The position numbers and the translations under genes are program-made. A stretch of DNA of 64,000 nucleotides from contig NZ_LMPD01000001.1 of the NCBI RefSeq assembly GCF_001424305.1, forward strand, positions 124,001 through 188,000, given 5' to 3'. Below are positions 52,667 through 61,330 of this stretch, piece by piece. This DNA comes from Pedobacter sp. Leaf176. Its GTDB lineage: Bacteria; Bacteroidota; Bacteroidia; Sphingobacteriales; Sphingobacteriaceae. The stretch's first letter is position 1, and the number at the start of each line of letters is the position of its first letter. The notes beneath the pieces are model-generated. The model ran no database searches. It was not told the origin of the DNA and saw only the letters and a list, made by a program, of their open reading frames with translations.

Positions 52667-53905
52667 TTAAGATGAAAAAATCTTACTCTCCATCCAGTTT
52701 TTACCTTCTGTGAATCTGGCGATTAGCATTGCCGCAACATTATCTCCTGTAGCATTTAATAAAGTTGCCATTGGATCAACCAAAGTTCCGATTATCATAG
52801 CCGGAGGCAATGCTTCAGGTGGCAACTGGTATGCAGATATCATTAATAATTCTCCAATATATCCTCCATTTGGAATTCCACCTTCAACAATACTCACTAA
52901 AACTGTAATACCCAATGCTAAAACTATGGTATCAACATGAACTAAATCCTTTCCAAAAATAGCAAATACAACAGCTATTTTGATAATTGAACTAATGCTC
53001 GAGCCGTCTTTATGTAAGGTCGAACCTAGTGGAATGGTTACATTTGCAATGTATGCCGGAACACCCATTTTTGAAGTTCCGTCTAAGTTTGCCGGTATAG
53101 TCGCAATGCTGCTACACGTTCCGATTGAGGTTAATGAAGGTACAATGTTATTTTTCCAAAATACTTTTATTGCTTTAAATCCACCGGCGATAAATGCATA
53201 AAAAGTAAAAAAAACTAGGAAATAAAATGTACCAATACCATAATATAACCCTAGAGCCTTCGCATAGGTTCCAAAAAGCTGAGGGCCAAAAACACCAACT
53301 TGATAAGCAAAATAAGCACCCAAACCAATTGGTCCTAGTTTCATAATCAGAATGATGAGTTTCTTCATCACTTCATTCCCTGAAACCAAAAAATTCTTAA
53401 AACTAGCTCCATCTTTTCCAGCGTATAAGGTTGAAAAACCCACTAAAACTGAAAAGATAATTAGTGCCAGCATATTTTTTCGACTGCCAATTTCATAAAA
53501 TTCTCCAACGGTCAAAAGCTGGGTCATTTGTTCTCCGAAAGATTGAATTTTTTCATTTTCAACCGGTAACGGATTAGAACCCAATTGCTGGTGAATAGGA
53601 AAAATCCAGGTGGCAACTAATGTTAAAATCGCTGAAATAAGAATTGTAGACAGAAAAACTAAAACCATCACGGTTAGTAACTTTCCTAATTTTTTACTTC
53701 TGTCTATGTTTGCAATTGCTGATGAAACTGCAAAAAATACCAACGGAATTACGGCTGTAAACAACAGGTTTAAAAAGATATCACCTAAAGGCTTAATACT
53801 TTCAACACTTTTTCCAAAAAATAAACCAACTAAACTTCCAACAGTAATACCTGCCAGAAGCCATAATAAGCCTGAGTAATTTCTTAGAATGTTGCTTGTT
53901 TTCAT
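52667..53905 (-). CDS. Dicarboxylate/amino acid:cation symporter (DAACS family)
   Basis: 412 residues, about eight membrane helices plus two re-entrant hairpins. Signature blocks: SSAIANIDRSKKLGKL near 63, IGTCSSIATIPANLD near 262 (serine-rich hairpin 1), TIPLGSTLHKDGSSIS near 289 and NATGDNVAAMLIARF near 384 (substrate-binding Asp). Takes up glutamate, aspartate or C4-dicarboxylates with Na+ or H+. Single gene, flanked on both sides by palindromes. Confidence 0.93.
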   Translation of the reverse strand: MKTSNILRNYSGLLWLLAGITVGSLVGLFFGKSVESIKPLGDIFLNLLFTAVIPLVFFAVSSAIANIDRSKKLGKLLTVMVLVFLSTILISAILTLVATWIFPIHQQLGSNPLPVENEKIQSFGEQMTQLLTVGEFYEIGSRKNMLALIIFSVLVGFSTLYAGKDGASFKNFLVSGNEVMKKLIILIMKLGPIGLGAYFAYQVGVFGPQLFGTYAKALGLYYGIGTFYFLVFFTFYAFIAGGFKAIKVFWKNNIVPSLTSIGTCSSIATIPANLDGTSKMGVPAYIANVTIPLGSTLHKDGSSISSIIKIAVVFAIFGKDLVHVDTIVLALGITVLVSIVEGGIPNGGYIGELLMISAYQLPPEALPPAMIIGTLVDPMATLLNATGDNVAAMLIARFTEGKNWMESKIFSS

Positions 53906-53920
53906 TTAAAAAAGTTGCTT

Positions 53921-53965
53921 ACCACCTTAGCCACCTAAAAAAAAATCTTAGGTGCCTCAGGTGGT
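53921..53965. repeat. ACCACCT-type palindrome between nadA and the symporter gene
   Basis: ACCACCTTAGCCACCTAA pairs with TTAGGTGCCTCAGGTGGT (16 of 18 positions) across a short A-rich loop. It is 7 nt after the nadA stop, so it probably serves as a terminator. A related half-copy (ACCACCTTAAGGCACC) is at 13024 in the psd-mscS gap. Confidence 0.7.
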
Positions 53966-53972
53966 GAAAAAA

Positions 53973-54971
53973 TTATAAACCCAATTCCGCCGAAATATCC
54001 AGCATTCTTTGAATTGGCTTGCGGGCTTGTTCTATAATATGTTCAGGAACAGTTACTTCAGGTAATCCATTTTTGATACATAAATATAGTTTTTCTAACG
54101 TATTTCGTTTCATGTAGGGACAATCATTACAAGCACAACTGTTATTCGGTGGTGCAGGAATGAAAGTTTTATCCGGACAAGCTTTCTCCATCTGATGTAT
54201 AATTCCGCTTTCCGTTGCTACAATAAATTCTTTTGCAGGATTAGAAATGGCGTATTTCAGAAGTCCTGTAGTAGATCCAATATAATCAGCCATTTTCAAA
54301 ACTACTTCCTCACACTCCGGGTGTGCTATAAATTTAGCGTCTGGATGACGCTCTTTCAGTTTGATAATCTTCTCCTGAGAAAAAATTTCATGAACCATAC
54401 ATGCACCATTCCACAGTACTAAATCCCGGCCTGTTTTTTTTGCTACATAAGCGCCCAAATTTCTATCTGGTCCAAAAATAATCTTCTGTTCTTTCGGTAA
54501 ACTTTCCACAATTTGAACAGCATTTGTTGAGGTACAAACAATATCGCTTAAGGCTTTTAGTTCAGCTGTACAATTTACATAAGTGATGACCAAATGATCA
54601 GGATATTTTTCCTTGAATTTTTTAAACAAATGAGGTGGGCAGCTGTCGGCCAGGGAACAACCTGCTTTTACGTCGGGTAATAAAACCTTCTTAGATGGAG
54701 ATAAAATCTTCGCCGTTTCTGCCATAAAGTGCACACCAGCGAAAACGATTATATCAGCATCAGTTTTAGCAGCCTCTTGTGATAAACCCAAACTATCTCC
54801 AATATAATCCGCTATATCCTGAATATCAGGTTCTTGATAATAATGCGCCAAAATAATGGCATTTTTTTCTTTCTTTAATTTTTCGATTTCAACAAAAAGG
54901 TCGAGTGTTGGATCAATGTGTTCCTCTACAAATCCTTTTTTATTAATTTCTTCTAATACATCGATGTTCAT
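53973..54971 (-). CDS. nadA: Quinolinate synthase
   Basis: Condenses iminoaspartate with dihydroxyacetone phosphate to quinolinate in NAD synthesis. 332 residues from the ATG at 54971. A [4Fe-4S] enzyme; its three ligand cysteines are expected at Cys105 in VKAGCSL, in WNGACMVHE near 195 and in the C-terminal [10 protein letters not shown] block near 289. [22 protein letters not shown] near 43 (pieces [18 protein letters not shown]) and the SGIIHQMEK block match the family. Divergent from nadB, whose product it needs. Confidence 0.95.
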   Translation of the reverse strand: MNIDVLEEINKKGFVEEHIDPTLDLFVEIEKLKKEKNAIILAHYYQEPDIQDIADYIGDSLGLSQEAAKTDADIIVFAGVHFMAETAKILSPSKKVLLPDVKAGCSLADSCPPHLFKKFKEKYPDHLVITYVNCTAELKALSDIVCTSTNAVQIVESLPKEQKIIFGPDRNLGAYVAKKTGRDLVLWNGACMVHEIFSQEKIIKLKERHPDAKFIAHPECEEVVLKMADYIGSTTGLLKYAISNPAKEFIVATESGIIHQMEKACPDKTFIPAPPNNSCACNDCPYMKRNTLEKLYLCIKNGLPEVTVPEHIIEQARKPIQRMLDISAELGL

Positions 54972-55006
54972 TATTAATTTTCCTTTTTTTGAATTTAGAC
55001 GTTGGT

Positions 55007-55014
55007 CAAAGATA
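55007..55014 (-). promoter_or_regulatory. -7 promoter box (TATCTTTG) of nadA
   Basis: Exact TAnnTTTG on the minus strand, 35 nt before the nadA ATG at 54971; expected leader about 30 nt. Confidence 0.55.
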
Positions 55015-55385
55015 AAGCTTTCCACGTCTCAATAATTAATAAGTTATTTTAAATAAATAGATCTTGTTTGTTTATTAGTGTGTTGGTAACGTTGGTAAGT
55101 TTCTAAAAAAAGTTCTTTTATGTAAGTTGTTAATCGTTTACTAACATTTAGATTACATTTTTGTAATATGATGAGTTTGATTTTCAGCACTATCGAAAAA
55201 CAGGTTAAATTTTATCCATATTGGAATGTTAATTGTTTACAAGTGTGTGAAAAGTTAATTACTTGTACAAAGGTGCTTAAAAATTGAGTAAAAGATTGTG
55301 GCAAATTGTCTTTTTAGAGTAGCTTTAAACAATCAAATTTATTTGTTAGTCTTATCTCTACATAAAGCTAACAGTTGTTATATAG

Positions 55386-55404
55386 TTATCAACATCGTTG
55401 ATAA
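55386..55404. promoter_or_regulatory. Perfect 8+3+8 palindrome before nadB, possible operator
   Basis: TTATCAAC-atc-GTTGATAA, ending 16 nt before the nadB ATG. Its size and symmetry fit a dimeric regulator site or, if transcribed, a small hairpin over the start. The regulator is not identified. Confidence 0.45.
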
Positions 55405-55420
55405 AGTAAATGTTTTTTAA

Positions 55421-57007
55421 ATGAGAAAAGTAGATTTTCTGGTAATTGGTTCAGGTATAGCGGGTTTAAGTTTCGCATTGAAGGCTGCCAGGTTTGGTAA
55501 AGTTTTAATTGTTACTAAATCAAATGAAGATGAATCTAACACTAAATATGCACAAGGCGGTGTTGCAGTTGTTGTGGATAAAGGAGATTCTTTTGAAAAA
55601 CATATTCAGGATACTTTGATTGCCGGTGATGGATTATGTGATGAGAAGATTGTGGAAATAGTTGTAAAAGAGGGGCCTCAGCGTATACAGGAGATTATAG
55701 ACTATGGTATAAATTTCGATAAAGACAATGCTGGTTTTTACGATTTAGCCAAGGAAGGTGGTCATTCAGAACACCGGGTTTTGCACTATAAAGACATCAC
55801 CGGATACGAGATTGAACGGGTACTTTTAAATGAAATACACGCAAACACAAACATAGAGATATTAACACACTACTTTGCTCTGGAGTTAATTACCCAGCAT
55901 CACCTTGGTGAGTTTGTGGATAAACGTACCGAAGATATTAACTGTTATGGTGTATATGCCTTTAACACAGAGCTTAACGATGTGGAAAAGATTGTGGCAA
56001 ACGTTACAGTGATGGCATCTGGCGGAGCCGGACATGTATATTCTGCCACAACAAACCCTGTAATTGCAACAGGTGATGGTATGGCAATGGTCTATCGTGC
56101 AAAAGGAAAAGTAAGGAATATGGAGTTTATTCAGTTTCATCCAACCGCTTTGTACCATCCCGGAGAGTACCCTTCCTTCCTAATTTCCGAAGCTGTTCGT
56201 GGTTTTGGTGGTGTTCTTCGCCGCAAAAATGGCGAAGAATTTATGCATGAATATGATGAGCGTAAATCATTAGCACCCCGTGATATTGTAGCTCGGGCTG
56301 TGGATAATGAAATGAAAAAGTCTGGCGACGACTTTGTTTATTTAGATATCACCATGAGAAGTAAAGCGGATATTTTACAGCATTTTCCAAATATATATGC
56401 AAAGTGCTTATCCATTGGCATTGATATGACGAAAGATTATATTCCGGTAACACCTGCTTCTCATTATATGTGTGGGGGAATTTTGGTTGATGACTATGGT
56501 CGCTCATCCATTAAAAATCTTTATGCTTGCGGTGAATGTTCATCAACTGGTCTTCATGGCGCTAACCGGTTGGCATCCAACTCACTATTGGAGGCTACAG
56601 TTTTTGCACACCGGATTTACCAGGATGCTATAGAAAATTTTGAAAAGAATATAATCCCTGATAATATACCGGAGTGGGATTCTAAAGGCGTTACACAAAG
56701 CAATGAAGATGTTCTGGTTACGCACAATCTTCGGGAATTACAGAAAGTAATGGGTGATTATGTTGGTATTGTTCGTTCTGATTTTAGATTAGAAAGGGCT
56801 CACAGACGTTTATTTTTAATTTATCAGGAAACTGAAGAATTTTATAAAATGAATAAGGTTTCTGTTAAACTTTGTGAATTGAGGAATGTAATTCAAACGG
56901 CTTACCTGGTCATAAAATCTGCTATGCAAAGAAAGGAGAGCAGGGGATTGCACTTTACAACGGACTATCCAAATCACGCCGAACGATTGGTTGATACCGT
57001 GCTCTAA
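55421..57007 (+). CDS. nadB: L-aspartate oxidase
   Basis: FAD enzyme producing iminoaspartate from aspartate, the first step of de novo NAD synthesis, feeding NadA. 528 residues: FAD motif GSGIAGLSFALKAA near 8-21, KYAQGGVAVV near 41, EGGHSEHRVLH near 117 with the active-site histidines, EFIQFHPTALY near 232, ASHYMCGGI near 346, LYACGECSSTGLHGANRLASNSLLE in pieces near 367, and a C-terminal helical domain. Divergent to nadA and followed 63 nt later by a gamma carbonic anhydrase gene. Confidence 0.96.
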   Translation: MRKVDFLVIGSGIAGLSFALKAARFGKVLIVTKSNEDESNTKYAQGGVAVVVDKGDSFEKHIQDTLIAGDGLCDEKIVEIVVKEGPQRIQEIIDYGINFDKDNAGFYDLAKEGGHSEHRVLHYKDITGYEIERVLLNEIHANTNIEILTHYFALELITQHHLGEFVDKRTEDINCYGVYAFNTELNDVEKIVANVTVMASGGAGHVYSATTNPVIATGDGMAMVYRAKGKVRNMEFIQFHPTALYHPGEYPSFLISEAVRGFGGVLRRKNGEEFMHEYDERKSLAPRDIVARAVDNEMKKSGDDFVYLDITMRSKADILQHFPNIYAKCLSIGIDMTKDYIPVTPASHYMCGGILVDDYGRSSIKNLYACGECSSTGLHGANRLASNSLLEATVFAHRIYQDAIENFEKNIIPDNIPEWDSKGVTQSNEDVLVTHNLRELQKVMGDYVGIVRSDFRLERAHRRLFLIYQETEEFYKMNKVSVKLCELRNVIQTAYLVIKSAMQRKESRGLHFTTDYPNHAERLVDTVL

Positions 57008-57070
57008 TTTGTTGTTTTCTATTTGTTCGCTTTTTAATCTTTGATACCTATTTAAAAATAAAAACTAGAT

Positions 57071-57586
57071 ATGCCTTTAATATTACCTGTAAAAGATAAA
57101 TATCCTCAAATTGGAAAAGATAATTTCATTGCTGAGAACGCCACAATAGTTGGTGATGTTACCATTGGTGATAATTGTTCTGTTTGGTTTAATGCGGTGA
57201 TTAGAGGCGATGTAAATGCCATTACGATAGGAGATGAGTCAAACATCCAGGATGGGGCTGTAATTCATGCTACTTACATGAAAGCGTCTACACATATTGG
57301 CAATCGGGTTTCTGTTGGCCATAATGCAATTGTTCACGGATGTACAATAGAGGATAATGTTTTAATAGGCATGGGTGCTATTGTAATGGATAATGCCATA
57401 GTAGAACAATATTGTATTATTGCTGCTGGTTCTGTCGTTTTAGAAAATACAGTATGTGAAACCGGTTATCTGTTTGCTGGAACTCCTGCAAAAAAGATAA
57501 AGCCCATTACTGAAGAGCAAAAGGCTTTACTAAATAAATTACCAGATAATTATATAATGTATTCTGGCTGGTTTACCAATCCTTAA
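57071..57586 (+). CDS. Gamma carbonic anhydrase family protein
   Basis: 171 residues of left-handed beta-helix hexapeptide repeats (VGDVTIGDNCSVWFNAVIRGDV and onwards). The three zinc-ligand histidines are His66 in GAVIHATY, His84 and His89 in VGHNAIVHG. Trimeric; may be a carbonic anhydrase or an acyltransferase-like relative such as PaaY/YrdA. Downstream of nadB, whose stop is 63 nt away. Its stop codon abuts that of the convergent lipoprotein gene with no gap. Confidence 0.9.
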   Translation: MPLILPVKDKYPQIGKDNFIAENATIVGDVTIGDNCSVWFNAVIRGDVNAITIGDESNIQDGAVIHATYMKASTHIGNRVSVGHNAIVHGCTIEDNVLIGMGAIVMDNAIVEQYCIIAAGSVVLENTVCETGYLFAGTPAKKIKPITEEQKALLNKLPDNYIMYSGWFTNP

Positions 57587-59233
57587 TTACTCTTTAGGGA
57601 GTGGAGGAATAACCAGATTATTTTCAATATCCCAATTTGGACGCAATGTAATTTCATCTTTTGAATACCAGATTTTCTCCGGTTGCGTTCCTAAGTTAAT
57701 ATTTCCTGTATCCCATATTCCATTTTTATTCTGGTCGTAAACTACCCTAATTAAATATTTAGCTACCGGATAATTGTTGAAAATCAGTTTTGCATTTGAT
57801 TTAATCGGATACGACCTAATCACAGATTTCTTTTCATTTAGTATCTCTACAATATAATTTACAGTTGTATCTGGAATAGAAACATTTAGGGTGAACTGAC
57901 TACCATAATTCTCACTTGCATCAAGTGTAAATATTTTGGTAAAATCTTTATTCTTGGTATTAAACATACCTGTGAAAGCACCAGCAGAAAACTTTATATC
58001 ATATTTTCTTTTAGCTTTCCACGGAAAGGAAATGTAATATTTAAGAAAGTTGACACTATCTTTTATAAGTTCGAAGTTTGTTCGTTTTATAGAATCGTCT
58101 AACAAAACAATTTTTGATGCATCCGCACTTAGTATTGGAGATGAAAAAGTGAGTGTGTAGCGCTGAAAAGGACTTAGTTTACCACCTCCTGCATTATCGC
58201 TAGGTGTAAGGTCTCTTATATAAGTATCCTTTTTACCTCTTATTAAATTAACAGTTTGCAAGAGTTTACCCTGGTCTTGAATAGAAACTTTAACAGAGTC
58301 GAAACTCATGTCATTTAGCCATACTTTTGCAGTATCATTGGTCTTATTAAACATCACTTTTTTAGAAACATCTAAAGCAGCAGGTTCGGTAATTATTATC
58401 TGAGGTTTTTTTAATTGTTGGGTAAAACTCAATAAAATACTTCCGTCAGCACCTATTTTTCTTTCTAAAACCCTGAAGTTTGCTGCTGATTCTTTGAAAA
58501 CCTGTAGATTGATGTTATCTGTATTTTTATCAATTACCAGGGGCTCTTTGAGGAAACCAACTTCATCAGAACTTTGCTGGTATATTTTATCACCACCGCC
58601 AGATGATTCTTTCAAAGCATAAACTTTGTATCTTCCTTTTCTAAGGTTATTTAGTTTGTAATTTCCAGAGCTATCTGTTAAGGTATAAATTGAAGCACGT
58701 TTTTTACCAAATAAAGTATCCCTTTCTATCGGTAAAATTAAAACGGTTACATCTTTCTCTAACTCACCCGTTAAAGCATTTTTGACATTTCCACTTAGGC
58801 TTAATGAATCAATTTCGTTTCCGGTAGAAAAAACATAAGATAGATTTTTAATAACGTTGCCCTCGTTTATATCTCCGATGGCCTTACCAAAATTTAAAGT
58901 GTATGTTGTATTTTTTTCTAGTGTATCAGGCATCGTAATTTCCAATACTTTTTTCTTGATCTTTAATATCGGTGCTTTTTCTAATTCCGGTGAAATGGAA
59001 AATTCCTTAGTCTCATTTTGAATTTTAAAAAATTCATCAAACTGAATCAGAATTTTTTTGGCATTAAAATTTCTTGTCTGATTTTTTGGAAGCATACTTA
59101 CAACCTTTGGTGGTTTGTTATCTTTCGGACCACCCTGGGGGGTTTGTATACTCGCACAACCAAAAAACAGGAGCAATGCTATTGCAACTACTAAATTTTT
59201 AATATTAAAATAAGGACCTTTTAAATATGGCAT
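57587..59233 (-). CDS. SbsA-type Ig-like domain lipoprotein
   Basis: 548 residues. The N-terminus is a lipoprotein signal with the lipobox FFGC near residues 23-26 followed by ASIQTPQGGPKDNKPPKV. An SbsA/Big_5 Ig-like domain follows (about 40-135, KKILIQFDEFFKIQN and LEKNTTYTLNFGKAIGDINEGN). A second beta domain of the carboxypeptidase-regulatory type is suggested near 150-215 (SGNYKLNNLRKGRYKVYAL). Conserved through Bacteroidota, function unknown; probably outer-membrane attached. Confidence 0.88.
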   Translation of the reverse strand: MPYLKGPYFNIKNLVVAIALLLFFGCASIQTPQGGPKDNKPPKVVSMLPKNQTRNFNAKKILIQFDEFFKIQNETKEFSISPELEKAPILKIKKKVLEITMPDTLEKNTTYTLNFGKAIGDINEGNVIKNLSYVFSTGNEIDSLSLSGNVKNALTGELEKDVTVLILPIERDTLFGKKRASIYTLTDSSGNYKLNNLRKGRYKVYALKESSGGGDKIYQQSSDEVGFLKEPLVIDKNTDNINLQVFKESAANFRVLERKIGADGSILLSFTQQLKKPQIIITEPAALDVSKKVMFNKTNDTAKVWLNDMSFDSVKVSIQDQGKLLQTVNLIRGKKDTYIRDLTPSDNAGGGKLSPFQRYTLTFSSPILSADASKIVLLDDSIKRTNFELIKDSVNFLKYYISFPWKAKRKYDIKFSAGAFTGMFNTKNKDFTKIFTLDASENYGSQFTLNVSIPDTTVNYIVEILNEKKSVIRSYPIKSNAKLIFNNYPVAKYLIRVVYDQNKNGIWDTGNINLGTQPEKIWYSKDEITLRPNWDIENNLVIPPLPKE

Positions 59234-59354
59234 GTTTTAGACGTTCTAACGAATTTTTAATGTTTTTGGAACGATTATATTAAAAAATCTTTTTTTTAGT
59301 TTATATCGCATTATTTTGCGTCAATATTTTTTATTTTAAAATACTGATTATCAG

Positions 59355-61217
59355 TTACTTATTTATATACACCATCAAAACTGAAATATCTGACGGTGAA
59401 ACACCTGAAATTCTTGATGCCTGACCCAATGTACGTGGTTTTATCTTAAATAATTTTTCTCTGGCTTCTTTTGAAATGGAAACAATTTTATTATAGTCGA
59501 AATCGGGTTTGATTTCTTTATCTTCCATCTTCAACATTTTAGCTACGATTTCATTTTCCTTTTCGAAATAGCTTTCGTATTTGATTTTAATTTCAGCCTG
59601 TTCTATCGTTTCATTATCTAAATGTTTGGTTGCTTCAGCTAATAGTTTACTCACTTTGATAATATCTTGTAATCCAACATGCGGACGTCCTACCAAACTA
59701 TGAATTTTGACATTTTGATTCAATGCACTGGAATTTAAACTTTCCAACATTGGATTAGCATCAGCCATTTCTATGCCCTGATTCCTAGTAAATTTTACCA
59801 AGGCATCCGCAGCTGCAACTTTCTTTTTAACCTTTTCTAAACGTTCATCAGAAATTAAACCAAGCTCATGGCCGATAGGAGAGAGACGTATATCAGCATT
59901 GTCTTGTCTCAATAGCAAACGATGTTCAGCTCTTGAGGTGAACATACGATAAGGCTCTTCAGTTCCTTTAGTTACTAAATCATCGATTAAAACGCCAATA
60001 TAACTATCAGACCTTTTCATAATCAATTCATGTTTATCGTTGATTTTTTGATGCGCATTTATGCCTGCCATAAACCCCTGGCAAGCGGCTTCTTCGTAAC
60101 CAGTTGTTCCGTTTATTTGGCCAGCTAAAAATAAATTGCCGATTAGTTTTGTTTCTAATGTTAAGGATAATTGGGTAGGTGGAAAGAAATCATATTCAAT
60201 GGCATAACCCGGTCTGAACATTTTTGCATCTTCGAAACCCGGAATCAATCGGAGGGCCCTTTGTTGAACAGCTTCAGGAAGTGAAGTGGAAAAACCGTTC
60301 ACATAAATTTCGCAGGTATTCCATCCCTCAGGCTCCACGAAAATCTGATGTCTGTCGCGTTCAGCAAAACGATTAATTTTATCTTCAATAGATGGACAAT
60401 ATCTTGGACCCAAACCTTTAATTCTGCCCGTAAACATGGGTGATTTTTCAAAACCTTCTTTCAGTGTTTCATGTACATCACCATTCGTGTAAGTTATCCA
60501 ACAGCAGCGTTGGTCTTTGGAAACTTCAGTATCGGTAAAAGAGAATTTACCTGGATTTTCATCGCCCCATTGCTCCTCCATTTTCGAATAATCTAAGCTT
60601 CTTCCATCTACACGGGGAGGGGTGCCGGTTTTCATTCTTCCGGATTCCATTCCTAATTCTACCAGTTGTTCGGTAATTCCAGTTGAAGATCTTTCTGCTG
60701 TTCTACCTCCGCCAAATTTCTTTTCGCCGATGTGCATTACACCGTTTAAAAAAGTGCCGTTGGTTAGCACAACCGCAGTACTTTCAATCTCGATTCCTAA
60801 AGAGGTCTTGACCCCGTAAACAGTATTGTCTTTAATTAATAAACCAACCACACTATCCTGCCACATATCTACATTTGGCGTTCTTTCCAAAGCTAGGCGC
60901 CATTCTTCTGCAAAGCGCATTCTGTCTATCTGCGCCCTTGGACTCCACATAGCAGGGCCTTTAGATTTATTTAGCATTCTGAATTGAATGGTCGATTTAT
61001 CAGATATGATACCCGAATAGCCTCCTATTGCATCTACCTCACGAACAATCTGTCCTTTCGCTACGCCACCCATAGCCGGGTTACAACTCATTTGAGCAAT
61101 CGTGCCCATGTTCATTGTTATTAATAAAACTGATGATCCCAGATTGGCAGCAGCGGCAGCGGCTTCACAGCCAGCGTGGCCGGCACCAACAACAATCAAA
61201 TCGTATTTTGAAAACAT
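59355..61217 (-). CDS. mnmG: tRNA uridine-5-carboxymethylaminomethyl modification enzyme, FAD subunit
   Basis: With MnmE it modifies wobble uridine in tRNAs. 620 residues from the ATG at 61217: FAD motif [14 protein letters not shown] near 10, [21 protein letters not shown] (pieces [14 protein letters not shown]) near 45, RAQIDRMRF near 94, [13 protein letters not shown] near 200, [12 protein letters not shown] near 242, [19 protein letters not shown] (pieces) near 365. An 11-codon in-frame extension starting at 61250 reads MFHVEH, but that is simply the parS-like palindrome read as protein. Historically gidA, near the origin in many bacteria. Confidence 0.96.
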   Translation of the reverse strand: MFSKYDLIVVGAGHAGCEAAAAAANLGSSVLLITMNMGTIAQMSCNPAMGGVAKGQIVREVDAIGGYSGIISDKSTIQFRMLNKSKGPAMWSPRAQIDRMRFAEEWRLALERTPNVDMWQDSVVGLLIKDNTVYGVKTSLGIEIESTAVVLTNGTFLNGVMHIGEKKFGGGRTAERSSTGITEQLVELGMESGRMKTGTPPRVDGRSLDYSKMEEQWGDENPGKFSFTDTEVSKDQRCCWITYTNGDVHETLKEGFEKSPMFTGRIKGLGPRYCPSIEDKINRFAERDRHQIFVEPEGWNTCEIYVNGFSTSLPEAVQQRALRLIPGFEDAKMFRPGYAIEYDFFPPTQLSLTLETKLIGNLFLAGQINGTTGYEEAACQGFMAGINAHQKINDKHELIMKRSDSYIGVLIDDLVTKGTEEPYRMFTSRAEHRLLLRQDNADIRLSPIGHELGLISDERLEKVKKKVAAADALVKFTRNQGIEMADANPMLESLNSSALNQNVKIHSLVGRPHVGLQDIIKVSKLLAEATKHLDNETIEQAEIKIKYESYFEKENEIVAKMLKMEDKEIKPDFDYNKIVSISKEAREKLFKIKPRTLGQASRISGVSPSDISVLMVYINK

Positions 61218-61233
61218 TGTATTTCCTCTTATA

Positions 61234-61249
61234 TGTTCCACGTGGAACA
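61234..61249. promoter_or_regulatory. parS-like palindrome 1 (TGTTCCACGTGGAACA)
   Basis: A perfect 16-bp palindrome that differs from the ParB-site consensus TGTTTCACGTGAAACA only at the symmetric variable positions. It lies 17 nt upstream of the mnmG start, 52 bp from a second site. Confidence 0.75.
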
Positions 61250-61285
61250 TATTGTTTTAATCAATTTATTTTTCCGATTGTATTA

Positions 61286-61301
61286 TGTTCCACGTGAAAC
61301 A
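61286..61301. promoter_or_regulatory. parS-like site 2 (TGTTCCACGTGAAACA)
   Basis: Identical to the B. subtilis-type consensus TGTTNCACGTGAAACA. It lies between the ABC-F and mnmG genes, 52 bp from site 1. Confidence 0.85.
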
Positions 61302-61330
61302 TAAAGTTATACCGGAGTAGTTATTACAGA

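Larger units (their letters stand above)
54972..55420. other. Divergent nadA-nadB promoter region
   Basis: 449 nt, very AT-rich, without a gene. It contains the nadA -7 box at 55007-55014 and a perfect inverted repeat at 55386-55404 just ahead of nadB. A T-rich section with TACATTTTTG near 55154 is a near match to a -7 box for nadB. No other structure is evident. Confidence 0.6.

Noticed and set aside
61217..61250. N-terminal extension of MnmG starting MFHVEHIRG
   Set aside because: The extension is the parS-like palindrome translated; the family N-terminus [16 protein letters not shown] starts at 61217.
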